Shown here piece by piece: positions 51,767 to 59,895 of a DNA stretch of 64,000 nucleotides. The DNA is taken from positions 1 to 64,000 of the forward strand of contig NZ_JBLKNX010000005.1 of the NCBI RefSeq assembly GCF_051414055.1, written 5' to 3'. Under the pieces are notes generated by a model, which ran no database searches, was not told the DNA's origin, and saw only the letters and a list, made by a program, of their open reading frames with translations. Made by a program: the position numbers and the translations under genes. Source of the DNA: Halosimplex halobium (GTDB lineage: Archaea > Halobacteriota > Halobacteria > Halobacteriales > Haloarculaceae). How positions within the stretch are numbered: the stretch's first letter is position 1; each line of letters begins with the position of its first letter.

Positions 51767-52822
51767 ATGACCGACCTCGACGACGTCGACCGGGCGATCC
51801 TCAACGCCTACCAGGGCGGGTTCCCGGTCGTCGCGGACCCCTACGAGCCGGCGGCCGAGGCACTCCGGGAGCACGGCGTCGACGTGACCGCCGACGAGCT
51901 ACACGAGCGCCTCGCGGCGATGGACGAGGCGGGCGTCCTCACACGCTTCGGCGCGCTCATCAACGCGGAGGCCATCGGCGGCACGGCGACGCTCGTCGCG
52001 ATGCACGCCCCCGAGGAGCGCTTCGACGAGGTGGCCGAGCAGGTCAACGCCCACACCGAGGTCGCGCACAACTACGAGCGCGAACACCCCCACCTGAACA
52101 TGTGGTTCGTCGTCAGCGTCGCGGACGAGGACCGCGTCGACGAGGTGCTCGCGGAGATCGAGGCCGAGACCGGCCAGGAGACGTACAACCTCCCGAAACA
52201 GCGGGAGTTCCACGTCGGCGCGAAGTTCCCCGTCGAGGGCCCGCTCGAGGACCTCGACGACGGGATCGACCTGTCGGACCTGGGGCCCGAGGTCGAGCCG
52301 ACCGAACGGGACAGCCTGACTCCGCGGGAACGCGACCTCGTCGTCGAGATCCAGGGCGGGCTTCCCACCACGCGGACGCCGTACCGGGAGGTGGCCGACG
52401 CGCTCGGCGAGGACGTCGAGTGGGTACTGGAGACGATCAAGCGCTTCGATCGGGAGGGGAAGGTCCGCCGCGTCGGCGTCATTCCGAACCACTACTCGCT
52501 GGGCTACTCCGAGAACGGGATGACCGTCTGGGACGTACCCGACGACGTGGTCGAGGAAGTCGGCGAGGCGGTCGCCGCGTTCGACTTCGTGACCCACTGC
52601 TACCGGCGGCCACGCCACGAGGGCGTCTGGCCGTACAACTTCTTCGCGATGACCCACGGTCGCAGCGAGGCCGAGAGCGAGCAACGGGTCGAGCAGGTCC
52701 GCGAGGCGATGGCCGACCACTGGGACGTGACCGACGAGGACTGGGACACCCTGTTCTCGACGGGGATCCTGAAGAAGACGGGCATCCGCATCGAGGAGCG
52801 CGCGGACGCCAACACCGCCTGA
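51767..52822 (+). CDS. ahbAB: Siroheme decarboxylase, AhbA-AhbB fusion
   Basis: A 351-residue protein made of two Lrp/AsnC-like halves, normally separate subunits AhbA and AhbB. Each half has a winged helix (ILNAYQGGFPVVADPYEPAAEALREHG, and RDLVVEIQGGLPTTRTPYREVADALG) and a RAM-like domain with family segments HPHLNMWFVV and VWPYNFFAMTHGR. It removes two acetate carboxyls from sirohaem to give 12,18-didecarboxysirohaem in the archaeal alternative haem route. ATG at 51767. Followed by met8p and hemA. Confidence 0.9.
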   Translation: MTDLDDVDRAILNAYQGGFPVVADPYEPAAEALREHGVDVTADELHERLAAMDEAGVLTRFGALINAEAIGGTATLVAMHAPEERFDEVAEQVNAHTEVAHNYEREHPHLNMWFVVSVADEDRVDEVLAEIEAETGQETYNLPKQREFHVGAKFPVEGPLEDLDDGIDLSDLGPEVEPTERDSLTPRERDLVVEIQGGLPTTRTPYREVADALGEDVEWVLETIKRFDREGKVRRVGVIPNHYSLGYSENGMTVWDVPDDVVEEVGEAVAAFDFVTHCYRRPRHEGVWPYNFFAMTHGRSEAESEQRVEQVREAMADHWDVTDEDWDTLFSTGILKKTGIRIEERADANTA

Positions 52823-52858
52823 GCGGTGCCGACGGAGACGAGACACCGAATCTCAACC

Positions 52859-53506
52859 GTGATCCCACTGCTCCACGACTTCGACGGCGAGACGGTACTG
52901 GTGTTCGGCGGCGGCCGCGTCGGCGCGCGGAAGGCCCGGCGGTTCGCCCGCGAGGCCCGCGTGGTCGTCGTCAGTCCCGACTTCGCCGACGCCGACTTCG
53001 GGGGCGCCGAGCGCGTCCGCGCCGCGCCCGACCCGGACGAAGTCGACGACTGGTTCGACCGCGCCGGCCCCGCGCTCGCCGTCGCGGCGACCGACGACGG
53101 TGAGCTCAACGAGCGGATCGAGGCCGTCGCCCGCGACCGGGGCGTACTCGTCAACCGGACGGACGAGCACGGCGGGCGCGACCCGGGCAGTGTCGTGGTG
53201 CCGGCGACCATCAGGGACGACCCGGTCGTCGCGGCGGTGGCGACCGGCGGCGCGAGCCCGGCGCTGAGCCGCCTGCTACGCCAGCGGATCGAGACGGAGA
53301 TCGCGGACGCCGGGGCGATGGCCGAGCTGACCGGGGACATCCGGGCGGAGTTGCAGGCCGAGGGCGTCCCGCCCGGGGATCGGCGGGCGGCCGTGCGTGC
53401 GGTTGTCAGGTCGGACGCGGTTTGGAAGGCTTTAGATAGTGGGAAACCAAAGGCTCGACAAGTGGCAGCGGACGTGATCTCGGACGTGACAGGTGAGACA
53501 TCGTGA
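52859..53506 (+). CDS. Precorrin-2 dehydrogenase / sirohydrochlorin ferrochelatase (Met8p/CysG-N)
   Basis: A 215-residue protein: VLVFGGGRVGARKARRFAREARVVVVSPDF (NAD-binding), then LAVAATDDGELNERIEAVARDRGVLVNRTDE with the catalytic Asp, and ATGGASPALSRLLRQRIE. It makes sirohydrochlorin and inserts iron, giving sirohaem for AhbAB. I take the GTG at 52859 because the family begins MIPLLHDF; a GTG at 52826 would add 11 residues. Stop overlaps the hemA start (GTGA). Confidence 0.9.
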   Translation: MIPLLHDFDGETVLVFGGGRVGARKARRFAREARVVVVSPDFADADFGGAERVRAAPDPDEVDDWFDRAGPALAVAATDDGELNERIEAVARDRGVLVNRTDEHGGRDPGSVVVPATIRDDPVVAAVATGGASPALSRLLRQRIETEIADAGAMAELTGDIRAELQAEGVPPGDRRAAVRAVVRSDAVWKALDSGKPKARQVAADVISDVTGETS

Positions 53507-54819
53507 CGGTCGGCACGGGCGTCATCTCGGGCGCGAGCGTCGCGATCGACCGCGCGACGGTCGACGAGCTCGAAGCGGCGACCGTCGAGAGCCAGCGCGC
53601 GGGCGTCGAGCGCCTGCTGTCGGTCCCGGCCGTCGAGGAGGCCTACGTCCTCCAGACGTGCAACCGCGTCGAGGCCTACGTCGTCACCGGCGACGGCCCC
53701 GACGGCCGCGCGGCGCTGGCCGCCTTCTTCGAGGGGGTGCCCGACGACGTGCTGGTCGAGTTCGGCCACGAGGAGAGCCTCCGCCACCTCATGCGGGTGG
53801 CGGCCGGGCTCGAATCGCTGGTCGTCGGCGAAGACCAGATCCTCGGCCAGGTCGGCGACGCCTACGAGGACGCCCGCGCGGCCGGCGGCGTCGGCCGCCT
53901 GCTCGAGGAGGGGGTCACCAAGGCGATCCACGTCGGCGAGCGCGCCCGCACCGAGACGGCCATCAACGAGGGGTCGGTCTCGCTGGCGAGCGCGGCGGTC
54001 TCGCTCGCCGACGAGGAGGTCGGCGTCGACGGGGCGGCGGCGCTGGTCGTCGGCGCGGGCGAGATGGGGCGGCTCGCCGCCCAGTCGCTCGCGCCGCGGG
54101 TCGACCGCCTCCACGTCGCCAACCGCACCGCCGAGCGGGCCGAACACCTCGCCGAGACCGTCGACGCCGACGCGACCGTCGTCGACCTGGCCGACCTCGA
54201 CGAGGCCGTCGAGCGCGCGTCGGTTGTCGTCACCGCGACCGGCGCCGCCGACTACGTCTTCGAGAAATCGACCGTCGCCGGCGCGGGCGAGACGTTCGTC
54301 GTCGACATCGCTCAGCCCCGCGACGTGCAGCCGACCGTCACGGAACTCCCCGACGTGACCGTCCGCGACCTGGACGCCCTGCAGACGGTCACCGACGAGA
54401 ACCGCGCCCAGCGCGCGGAGGCGGCCACGGTCGTCGAGGAGATGATCGACGTGGAGTTCGAGCACCTGCTCGCCCAGTACAAGCGCAAGCGAGCCGACCG
54501 GGTCATCTCGGCGATGTACGAGAGCGCCGAGCGCGTCAAGGCCCAGGAGCTGGAGACCGCGCTCGAGAAGGGCGACTTCGACGCCGAACAGCGCGAAGTC
54601 GTCGAGGCGATGGCCGACGCCGTCGTCAACCAGCTGCTCGCCGCGCCGACCAAGAGCCTCCGCGACGCCGCCGAGGAGGACGACTGGTCGACCATCAACA
54701 CCGCACTCCAGCTGTTCGACCCCGAGTTCGGCGAGGACGAGGAGGGCGGCGAGGAGATCCCCGACCACCTCCGCGACCAGATGCCCGATGCCGTCTTCGA
54801 CCAGCTGAGCGACGACTAG
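53503..54819 (+). CDS. hemA: Glutamyl-tRNA reductase
   Basis: A 438-residue enzyme: YVLQTCNRVEAYVV with the catalytic cysteine, GEDQILGQVGDAYEDARA, NEGSVSLASAAVSLADEEVGVDGAAALVVGAGEMGRLAAQ (NADPH fold), and IAQPRDVQPTVTELPDV. It makes glutamate-1-semialdehyde, the first committed step to tetrapyrroles. It is the last of ahbAB-met8p-hemA and its GTG overlaps the previous stop (GTGA), so the three act as one haem-synthesis operon. Confidence 0.95.
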   Translation: MTVGTGVISGASVAIDRATVDELEAATVESQRAGVERLLSVPAVEEAYVLQTCNRVEAYVVTGDGPDGRAALAAFFEGVPDDVLVEFGHEESLRHLMRVAAGLESLVVGEDQILGQVGDAYEDARAAGGVGRLLEEGVTKAIHVGERARTETAINEGSVSLASAAVSLADEEVGVDGAAALVVGAGEMGRLAAQSLAPRVDRLHVANRTAERAEHLAETVDADATVVDLADLDEAVERASVVVTATGAADYVFEKSTVAGAGETFVVDIAQPRDVQPTVTELPDVTVRDLDALQTVTDENRAQRAEAATVVEEMIDVEFEHLLAQYKRKRADRVISAMYESAERVKAQELETALEKGDFDAEQREVVEAMADAVVNQLLAAPTKSLRDAAEEDDWSTINTALQLFDPEFGEDEEGGEEIPDHLRDQMPDAVFDQLSDD

Positions 54820-54900
54820 CAGCGGTTCGAGTTCTGGCTGTATCTGCCGACGGAAATGCTCCTCGACCGTCAGCGACCGCTACCGGACCCGCGACCGCGA

Positions 54901-55170
54901 ACAGCGTGAAAGCCCCGACCGTCTCGGCTCGGGGGCTTTGCTGCGGTCCTCGCTCACTGCGTTCGCTGCGGTCCTTGCGGCAGCCGCCTTCGCCGAGACG
55001 GTCGCCCCTTTCAGTCCCACCCGCATAGACTGGTCGACCAGCCGAGAGGGACGGGACTGAAAGGGGCCGGTCGCTCCGGGAAGACGGGCGCCGTAAGCAC
55101 CGCAGGGAGTGAAACGACCGAGGAGCGCAGCAAGCCCCTCGACCGGAGCGACCGGGGGCTTTCACGCTGT
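54901..55170. repeat. Head-to-head pair of structured repeats (C1, C2), four-way-junction-like
   Basis: Two 118-bp family members point away from each other: C1 54901-55018 (minus) and C2 55053-55170 (plus). Each reads GGGACTGAAAGGGG, a 13-bp stem, a variable loop, the matching strand, then GGGGCTTTCACGCTGT. The stems abut: 54916-54928/54992-55004, 55005-55018/55053-55066, 55067-55079/55143-55155, closed by 54901-54916/55155-55170. The region has no gene and sits between hemA and the PCD gene. Confidence 0.75.
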
Positions 55171-55278
55171 CTGCGGTGCCAGTCCGAGCGGTGGTCGGCA
55201 CGGCAACTCGATCACAGCACTCGCTCCCACGAACACCTCGGCCGAACTTTCATGCGGGGAGCGGCCCACCGCTCACAC

Positions 55279-55554
55279 ATGGCAGACCTGCTATCCGACG
55301 ACGAGATCGAAGAACAACTACCGGACGAGTGGGAGCGCGACGGCGACGAGATCGTCCGGACCTACGAGTTCGACGCCTACCTCGACGGCGTCGGGTTCGC
55401 TGCGGGCGCGGGCGGCGTCGCCCAGGACGCCTTCCACCACCCGGAGATAACCATCAGCTGGCGCGAGGTCGAGGTCCGACTGACGAGCCACGAAGAGGGC
55501 GGGATCACCGACAAGGACATCGAACTCGCCGAGCGGTTCGACGACCTCCGCTGA
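55279..55554 (+). CDS. Pterin-4a-carbinolamine dehydratase (PCD)
   Basis: A 91-residue protein: MADLLSDDEIEEQLPDEWERDGDEIVRTYEFDAYLDGVGFAAGA, with the family motif FHHPEITISWREVEVRL and the ending DIELAERFDDL. It recycles pterin cofactor after phenylalanine hydroxylation, or acts in molybdopterin-type pathways; pathway is not resolved here. ATG at 55279 starts the known length; the LWR-salt gene follows by two bases. Confidence 0.9.
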   Translation: MADLLSDDEIEEQLPDEWERDGDEIVRTYEFDAYLDGVGFAAGAGGVAQDAFHHPEITISWREVEVRLTSHEEGGITDKDIELAERFDDLR

Positions 55555-55555
55555 G

Positions 55556-55966
55556 ATGAGTCGGGGCGAGGGCGCTGGGGGAGATTCGCCGGCCGCGGCC
55601 TACGTCTTCCGGGTGACCGTGCGGCTCGACCCCGAGGTCGAGGGCGTCTGGACCGAACCGGACGCCTTCGAGACGACGGTGTTCAGGGTGGCCGACCCGC
55701 CCGGCGAGCCGGGGTGGCTGTACTTCCGGGACAACCTCTGGCGCGGCGACTGTGGCGACGCGGCGCATATGCGCGATGTCGCCGAGGACGCGCTGGGGAT
55801 GCCGGTCGACAGTATCGACTTCCGGGAGTTGCGGACGACCCAGGCGTACCTGGACGACCTGCGGGCGGCGGTCGCCGACGACCTGGGGACGTTCAACGCC
55901 GACACGGTCGACGAGGCGCTGACGAAGTACCTCGGGAGTTCGATCCACGTGACCGACGAGGTCTGA
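55556..55966 (+). CDS. LWR-salt family protein
   Basis: A 136-residue acidic haloarchaeal protein. It contains the name-giving YFRDNLWRGDCGDAAHM segment and a beta-rich N-terminal RVTVRLDPEVEGVWTEPDAFETTVFRVADPPG. LWR-salt proteins are a conserved but uncharacterised haloarchaeal family. It starts two bases after the PCD stop, so the pair is likely an operon. Confidence 0.85.
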   Translation: MSRGEGAGGDSPAAAYVFRVTVRLDPEVEGVWTEPDAFETTVFRVADPPGEPGWLYFRDNLWRGDCGDAAHMRDVAEDALGMPVDSIDFRELRTTQAYLDDLRAAVADDLGTFNADTVDEALTKYLGSSIHVTDEV

Positions 55967-56003
55967 GGAGCGAGGGACGCGCCGATCGCTACGGACGTAC
56001 CGG

Positions 56004-56690
56004 TCACAGAAGTCCGAGCGTGCGGCCGGCGAACACCGCCAGCGTCCCGACGGCGTTGACCGACGCGAGCGCGGCGGGGAGCGCGACGGCCGCGATCGCC
56101 GCGCGGCGGGAGAGTTCGCGGCCGTACTGTGCGGCGACCACCCACAGGTACACCATCCAGAGGGTGAACACGGGTCTGGTAGCGGTGGCGGCCACGTAGA
56201 CCGGATCGGCCACGACCTTGACACGGACCCACTCGCGGAGGGCGGCCTCGGTGGCGAACTCGGGGGCGCCGAGGAAGAGAGCGCCCATCACGACGGCCCG
56301 GAGCACCGCCGGGACCAGCGTCGGCACGAGCGTCCACCCGACGAACGCGAGTAGACGGCGGAACGAGCCCTCGCCGTCGAAGTACAGCGAGACGAGGTAG
56401 GCGACGGCGGCGACGGCGAGCCAGAGCGCGAAGTAGAGCCCGCCCGTGGCCCAGAGCGCGAGGACGATCTCTCGGGGTGCCGAAACGCGCTGTTCGCCGG
56501 CGGCGTAGACGACCCGCGCCGCGTCCGCGGCGGTCACAACGTCGCCGACCGCCCGCAGGACGACCACCGTCCCCGCCAGCGCCACGAGCGCGTGGGCGAC
56601 GACCACCGCGGTCGGCCCGGCGAGCGAGTAGTCGTCCCGTCGCGCGGCGAAGAAGGCGCCCGGGTCGGTCACCAGCGTCCGCAGGCTCAT
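56004..56690 (-). CDS. YIP1 family membrane protein
   Basis: A 228-residue protein with about five transmembrane helices (TAVVVAHALVALAGTVVVLRAV, WATGGLYFALWLAVAAVAYLVSLYFDGEG, GWTLVPTLVPAVLRAVVMGALFLG, TLWMVYLWVVAAQYG, ALASVNAVGTLAVFAG). The pattern is of the Yip1/DUF1282 family, of unknown function in archaea. ATG start at 56690; it is divergent from the HAD gene. Confidence 0.8.
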   Translation of the reverse strand: MSLRTLVTDPGAFFAARRDDYSLAGPTAVVVAHALVALAGTVVVLRAVGDVVTAADAARVVYAAGEQRVSAPREIVLALWATGGLYFALWLAVAAVAYLVSLYFDGEGSFRRLLAFVGWTLVPTLVPAVLRAVVMGALFLGAPEFATEAALREWVRVKVVADPVYVAATATRPVFTLWMVYLWVVAAQYGRELSRRAAIAAVALPAALASVNAVGTLAVFAGRTLGLL

Positions 56691-56823
56691 CGTCTCTGGT
56701 CTCGCCCGGCCGGGGGCTTAAATCTGCCCGGTCCACGCCGCTTCGTGGCCGCCGTCCGATTCTCACCGTCGATACGGCCGCCAGAAGGTACTTGGGCGTC
56801 ACCGCCCTACTGGTGGGATCCCG

Positions 56824-57456
56824 ATGGCCCGCGACGCGTACGACTTCTGGCTGTTCGACCTCGACGGCACCGTCGTCGACGTCGACCCGGACTACCCCCG
56901 GACGATCGTCTCCGAGATCGGGGACCGGCTGGGCCACTCCTTCACGGACCGCGAGGCCGAACTGCTGTGGTACGGCGTCGGCGGCGCCCGCGAAGAGGTG
57001 TTCGCCGACCGTGCGCTCACCGCCGACCAGTTCTGGGAGACCTTCCACGAAGTGGAGGACCCCCGGGCCCGCGCCGAGTCGTCGTTCGTCTACGACGACG
57101 CCGCCGAGTTCGTCGCCGGCCTCGACCGTCCCACGGGGATCGTCACTCACTGCCAGTCGTATCTCACCGAGCCGCTGCTGGAGTACCACGACATCGCCGA
57201 CTGGTTCGACACCGTCGTCTGCTGCGACGACGAGGTCGGCTGGAAGCCCGACCCGACGCCGGTCGAACTCGCCATGAACCGCCTCGGCGTCGGATATAAT
57301 GGCCACGAGGGCGCCCTCGTCGGCGACGACCCCGACGACACCGGCGCGGCCTGGAACGCCGGCCTCGACGCCGTCCACGTCGACCGCGTCGACCCCGTCG
57401 AGCGCGGCCAGTGCGTCCTCGGCGACCGCCGGATCGACGGCCTCGACGAACTCTGA
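56824..57456 (+). CDS. HAD-superfamily hydrolase
   Basis: A 210-residue HAD phosphatase: motif I WLFDLDGTVVDVD (catalytic Asp), motif II IVTHC, motif III Lys in GWKPDPTP, and motif IV GDDPDDTGAAWNAGLDAVHV. The small cap between suggests a phosphoglycolate phosphatase-like or related sugar-phosphate enzyme; substrate unknown. ATG at 56824; structured repeat copy B begins about 33 bases after the stop. Confidence 0.87.
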   Translation: MARDAYDFWLFDLDGTVVDVDPDYPRTIVSEIGDRLGHSFTDREAELLWYGVGGAREEVFADRALTADQFWETFHEVEDPRARAESSFVYDDAAEFVAGLDRPTGIVTHCQSYLTEPLLEYHDIADWFDTVVCCDDEVGWKPDPTPVELAMNRLGVGYNGHEGALVGDDPDDTGAAWNAGLDAVHVDRVDPVERGQCVLGDRRIDGLDEL

Positions 57457-57488
57457 ACGGTCGGTTTTCTACCCCAAACAGCCATCCT

Positions 57489-57855
57489 GGCGCGCGCTGG
57501 AGCGCGCTTTCATGCGCGCGACTGTAGCCGCGCGAGGGATGAGAAGCGCAGCCTGCGAGCATCGCAAGAGGCTGGGGAGGCGTGAGGCTCACGCCTGGCC
57601 GGTCAACCGCCATTTTGAGACGACCGTGACGGGAGTTCCCTGGCGGACTGAAAGGGCGAGGCGCGCTCGCGTTCGTGTAGTCGTCTGAGCGACCCCTATC
57701 CGGAGCGGCCGCAGGCCGCGAGGATATGTCGCTCAGCGACCGCGAGCGCGCCGAGGGCTTTCAGCGCCTGCCATCTCCCGCGGTACTGACTCCAGAGAGC
57801 GAGCGCGCCGAGGGCTTTCACCACTTGCCGTCGAGTGTGGTTGCAGTTACTGCCG
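57489..57855 (+). repeat. Structured repeat element, copy B, with 57-bp tail repeats
   Basis: Plus-strand counterpart of copy A. 5' module 57489-57543 (GCGCGCTGGAGCGCGC then TAGCCGCGCGAGGGATGAG). The core 57645-57769 starts GGACTGAAAGGG, with stems CTGAAAG/CTTTCAG (57648-57654, 57758-57764), GGCGCGCTCGCG/CGCGAGCGCGCC (57660-57671, 57741-57752), CTGAGCGAC/GTCGCTCAG (57685-57693, 57728-57736), and GCGGCC/GGCCGC (57705-57719). It ends GAGGGCTTTCAGCGCC. The tail repeats GCGAGCGCGCCGAGGGCTTTCA at 57742 and 57799, again exactly 57 bp. It fills the 474-bp gap before the moeA genes. Confidence 0.75.
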
Positions 57856-57930
57856 GTGAGCGCGTCCAGGACCCTCATCCCCCGTCACCGACTACGTTCC
57901 AAACGGCGGAACCGAATCCCGGGACGACCC

Positions 57931-59895
57931 TCACTCGCTCTCGAAGCCGGTGAGGTCGTCCAGTACCGGCTCCACGTCGCCCAACAGCTCGTCTAACTCC
58001 CGAACGCTCGCTTTCTCCAGCCGCTCGGGGTTGGCCAGCACCCGAACCGACTGCGAACCCACGGGTACGAACCCCAGATCCAGCTTCTCGGCGGTCGCAC
58101 GCAGCCCCAGCCCCGCGCCGGCGTCCCCGGCGGCGACCGACCGGGCGGGGCTCTCGAAGGCACGGGCGGCGAGGCCGAACCCCGAGATCGCGTCGGTCAC
58201 TGCCCGCCGGTCGACGCCGCGCTCGTCGGCCAGGTCCGCGAGCGCGTTCGAGAGACTCGTCCGCAGCCCCGACTCGGTTCCACGGTTCACGAACGACAGG
58301 TCGCGGTCGACCAGGTCCGCGAGTCCCGACACTTCCTCGGAATTCCCATCGGGGACCACCAGCCCCCACTCGCGGGACCAGCCGCCGAGTACCGCCGCGT
58401 CCGCGACGCCCTCCTCGTCGGCGTCGAACGGCCCGGCGACGACGGCCACGTCGGCGAGCCCGTCGCGCAACTCCCGCAGCCCGCCGCGGGAGCCGCGAGC
58501 GAGGTACCGCGGCCGGTCGAGGCGGTCGAGCAGCCGCGAGAGCGCGGGGTCGTCCTCGCCGACACCCAGCAGCGTCGGCGGGCGCACGTCCGGCGAGAAC
58601 AGGTCGACGCTCACCGCGTCACCGGCCGACAGCGCGTTCGTGTCGGCGGGTACGTCGACCACGCCGTCGGCCGCGGTGAGCGTCGTCGTCGCGCCGCTGC
58701 CCTTGTCGACCGGGTAGACTAGCGTCCGGCCGTCGGCGTCCTCGACCAGCCCGACGGCCAGCAGTCGGCGCCGGCCCTCCTCGGTGCGCTCGCCGACGGC
58801 CATCTCGCCGTCGACGCGGGCGGTCCGGGGCTCCGGCAGTCCCACGGACGACCGGATCGCCGGCGCGACGAACGTCCGGAAGATGGTCAGCGCCGACACG
58901 GGGTAGCCCGGCAGGCCGACGTAGGCGGCGCCGGACTCGCCGCCCTCGCCGGACTCGCCGCCGATCCGACCGACCAGCATCGGCTTGCCCGGTTTGATCG
59001 CGACGCCGTGCAACAGGAGGTCGCCGCGGTCCTCGATGACGCGGTAGACCACGTCGACGGCGCTGGCGCTGGTCGACCCCGAGGTGAGCACGAGGTCGCA
59101 GTCGGCGGCCGCCTCGACGAGCGTCTCCTCCATGGCGTCCATGTCGTCGCCGACGTGGGGGTAGACCACGGGCTCGCCGCCGGCCTCCTCGACGGCGGTC
59201 GCCACGGCGTAGCTGTTCACGTCGTAGATCTGGCCGGCGCGGTGGTCCAGGTCGCCGCCCGGCCGGACGAGTTCGTCCCCGGTCGAGACGATGGCGACCC
59301 GCGGCGTCGCCCGCACCGGCACCTCGTCGACGCCCAGCGCCGACAGCAGGCCGACCTCGCGGGGGGTGAGCTCCGTCCCGGGACCGAGCGCCCGCTCGCC
59401 GGCGGCGATGTCCGCGCCGGCGAGCATGACGTTCTCGCCCGGTGTGACCGCCGTCTCGACGCGGACGCGGCGGTCGGCCTCGGGATCCGGGGGACTGCCG
59501 GCCGTTTCGCCCGCCTCGACTTCCTCGGTCCGCTCGACGATCACGACGGCGTCGGCGCCCTCGGGCATGACGGCGCCCGTCGATATCTCGGCGGCCTCGC
59601 CCGCGTCGAGGGTCACGTCGGGGGACTCGCCGGCGTGGACGCTCCCGACGACCGGGAGGACTTCCGGGTCGGAGTCGGCCCCGTAGGTGTCGGACGCCCG
59701 CACGGCGTAGCCATCCATCGCGGCGCGGTCGAACCCCGGCACGTCCAGCCCGGCGTCAACCCGCTCGGCGAGAACCCGCCCACGGGCGTCTTCGAGGGGC
59801 ACTCGCTCGGTCCCCGCCGACAGATCCAGCGAGGCGACGACCTCGCGGGCGCGCTCCGGGTCGGCGAGGTCGCGGAACTCCTTGCGGTCGCTCAT
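57931..59895 (-). CDS. MoeA-like molybdopterin protein with C-terminal PBP/LysR-substrate-like domain
   Basis: A 654-residue protein. The N-terminal about 430 residues are MoeA: EDARGRVLAERVDAGLDVPGFDRAAMDGYAVRASDT, ISTGAVMPEGADAVVIVE, and VVTSGSTSASAVDVVYR, DLLLHGVAIKPGKPMLVGR. The C-terminal about 220 residues (from LLGVGEDDPALSRLLDRL) resemble a periplasmic-binding-type domain (COG1910), binding molybdate or pterin. It inserts molybdenum or tungsten into molybdopterin. ATG 59895 overlaps the stop of the neighbouring moeA (ATGA), so both are one operon. Confidence 0.85.
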   Translation of the reverse strand: MSDRKEFRDLADPERAREVVASLDLSAGTERVPLEDARGRVLAERVDAGLDVPGFDRAAMDGYAVRASDTYGADSDPEVLPVVGSVHAGESPDVTLDAGEAAEISTGAVMPEGADAVVIVERTEEVEAGETAGSPPDPEADRRVRVETAVTPGENVMLAGADIAAGERALGPGTELTPREVGLLSALGVDEVPVRATPRVAIVSTGDELVRPGGDLDHRAGQIYDVNSYAVATAVEEAGGEPVVYPHVGDDMDAMEETLVEAAADCDLVLTSGSTSASAVDVVYRVIEDRGDLLLHGVAIKPGKPMLVGRIGGESGEGGESGAAYVGLPGYPVSALTIFRTFVAPAIRSSVGLPEPRTARVDGEMAVGERTEEGRRRLLAVGLVEDADGRTLVYPVDKGSGATTTLTAADGVVDVPADTNALSAGDAVSVDLFSPDVRPPTLLGVGEDDPALSRLLDRLDRPRYLARGSRGGLRELRDGLADVAVVAGPFDADEEGVADAAVLGGWSREWGLVVPDGNSEEVSGLADLVDRDLSFVNRGTESGLRTSLSNALADLADERGVDRRAVTDAISGFGLAARAFESPARSVAAGDAGAGLGLRATAEKLDLGFVPVGSQSVRVLANPERLEKASVRELDELLGDVEPVLDDLTGFESE

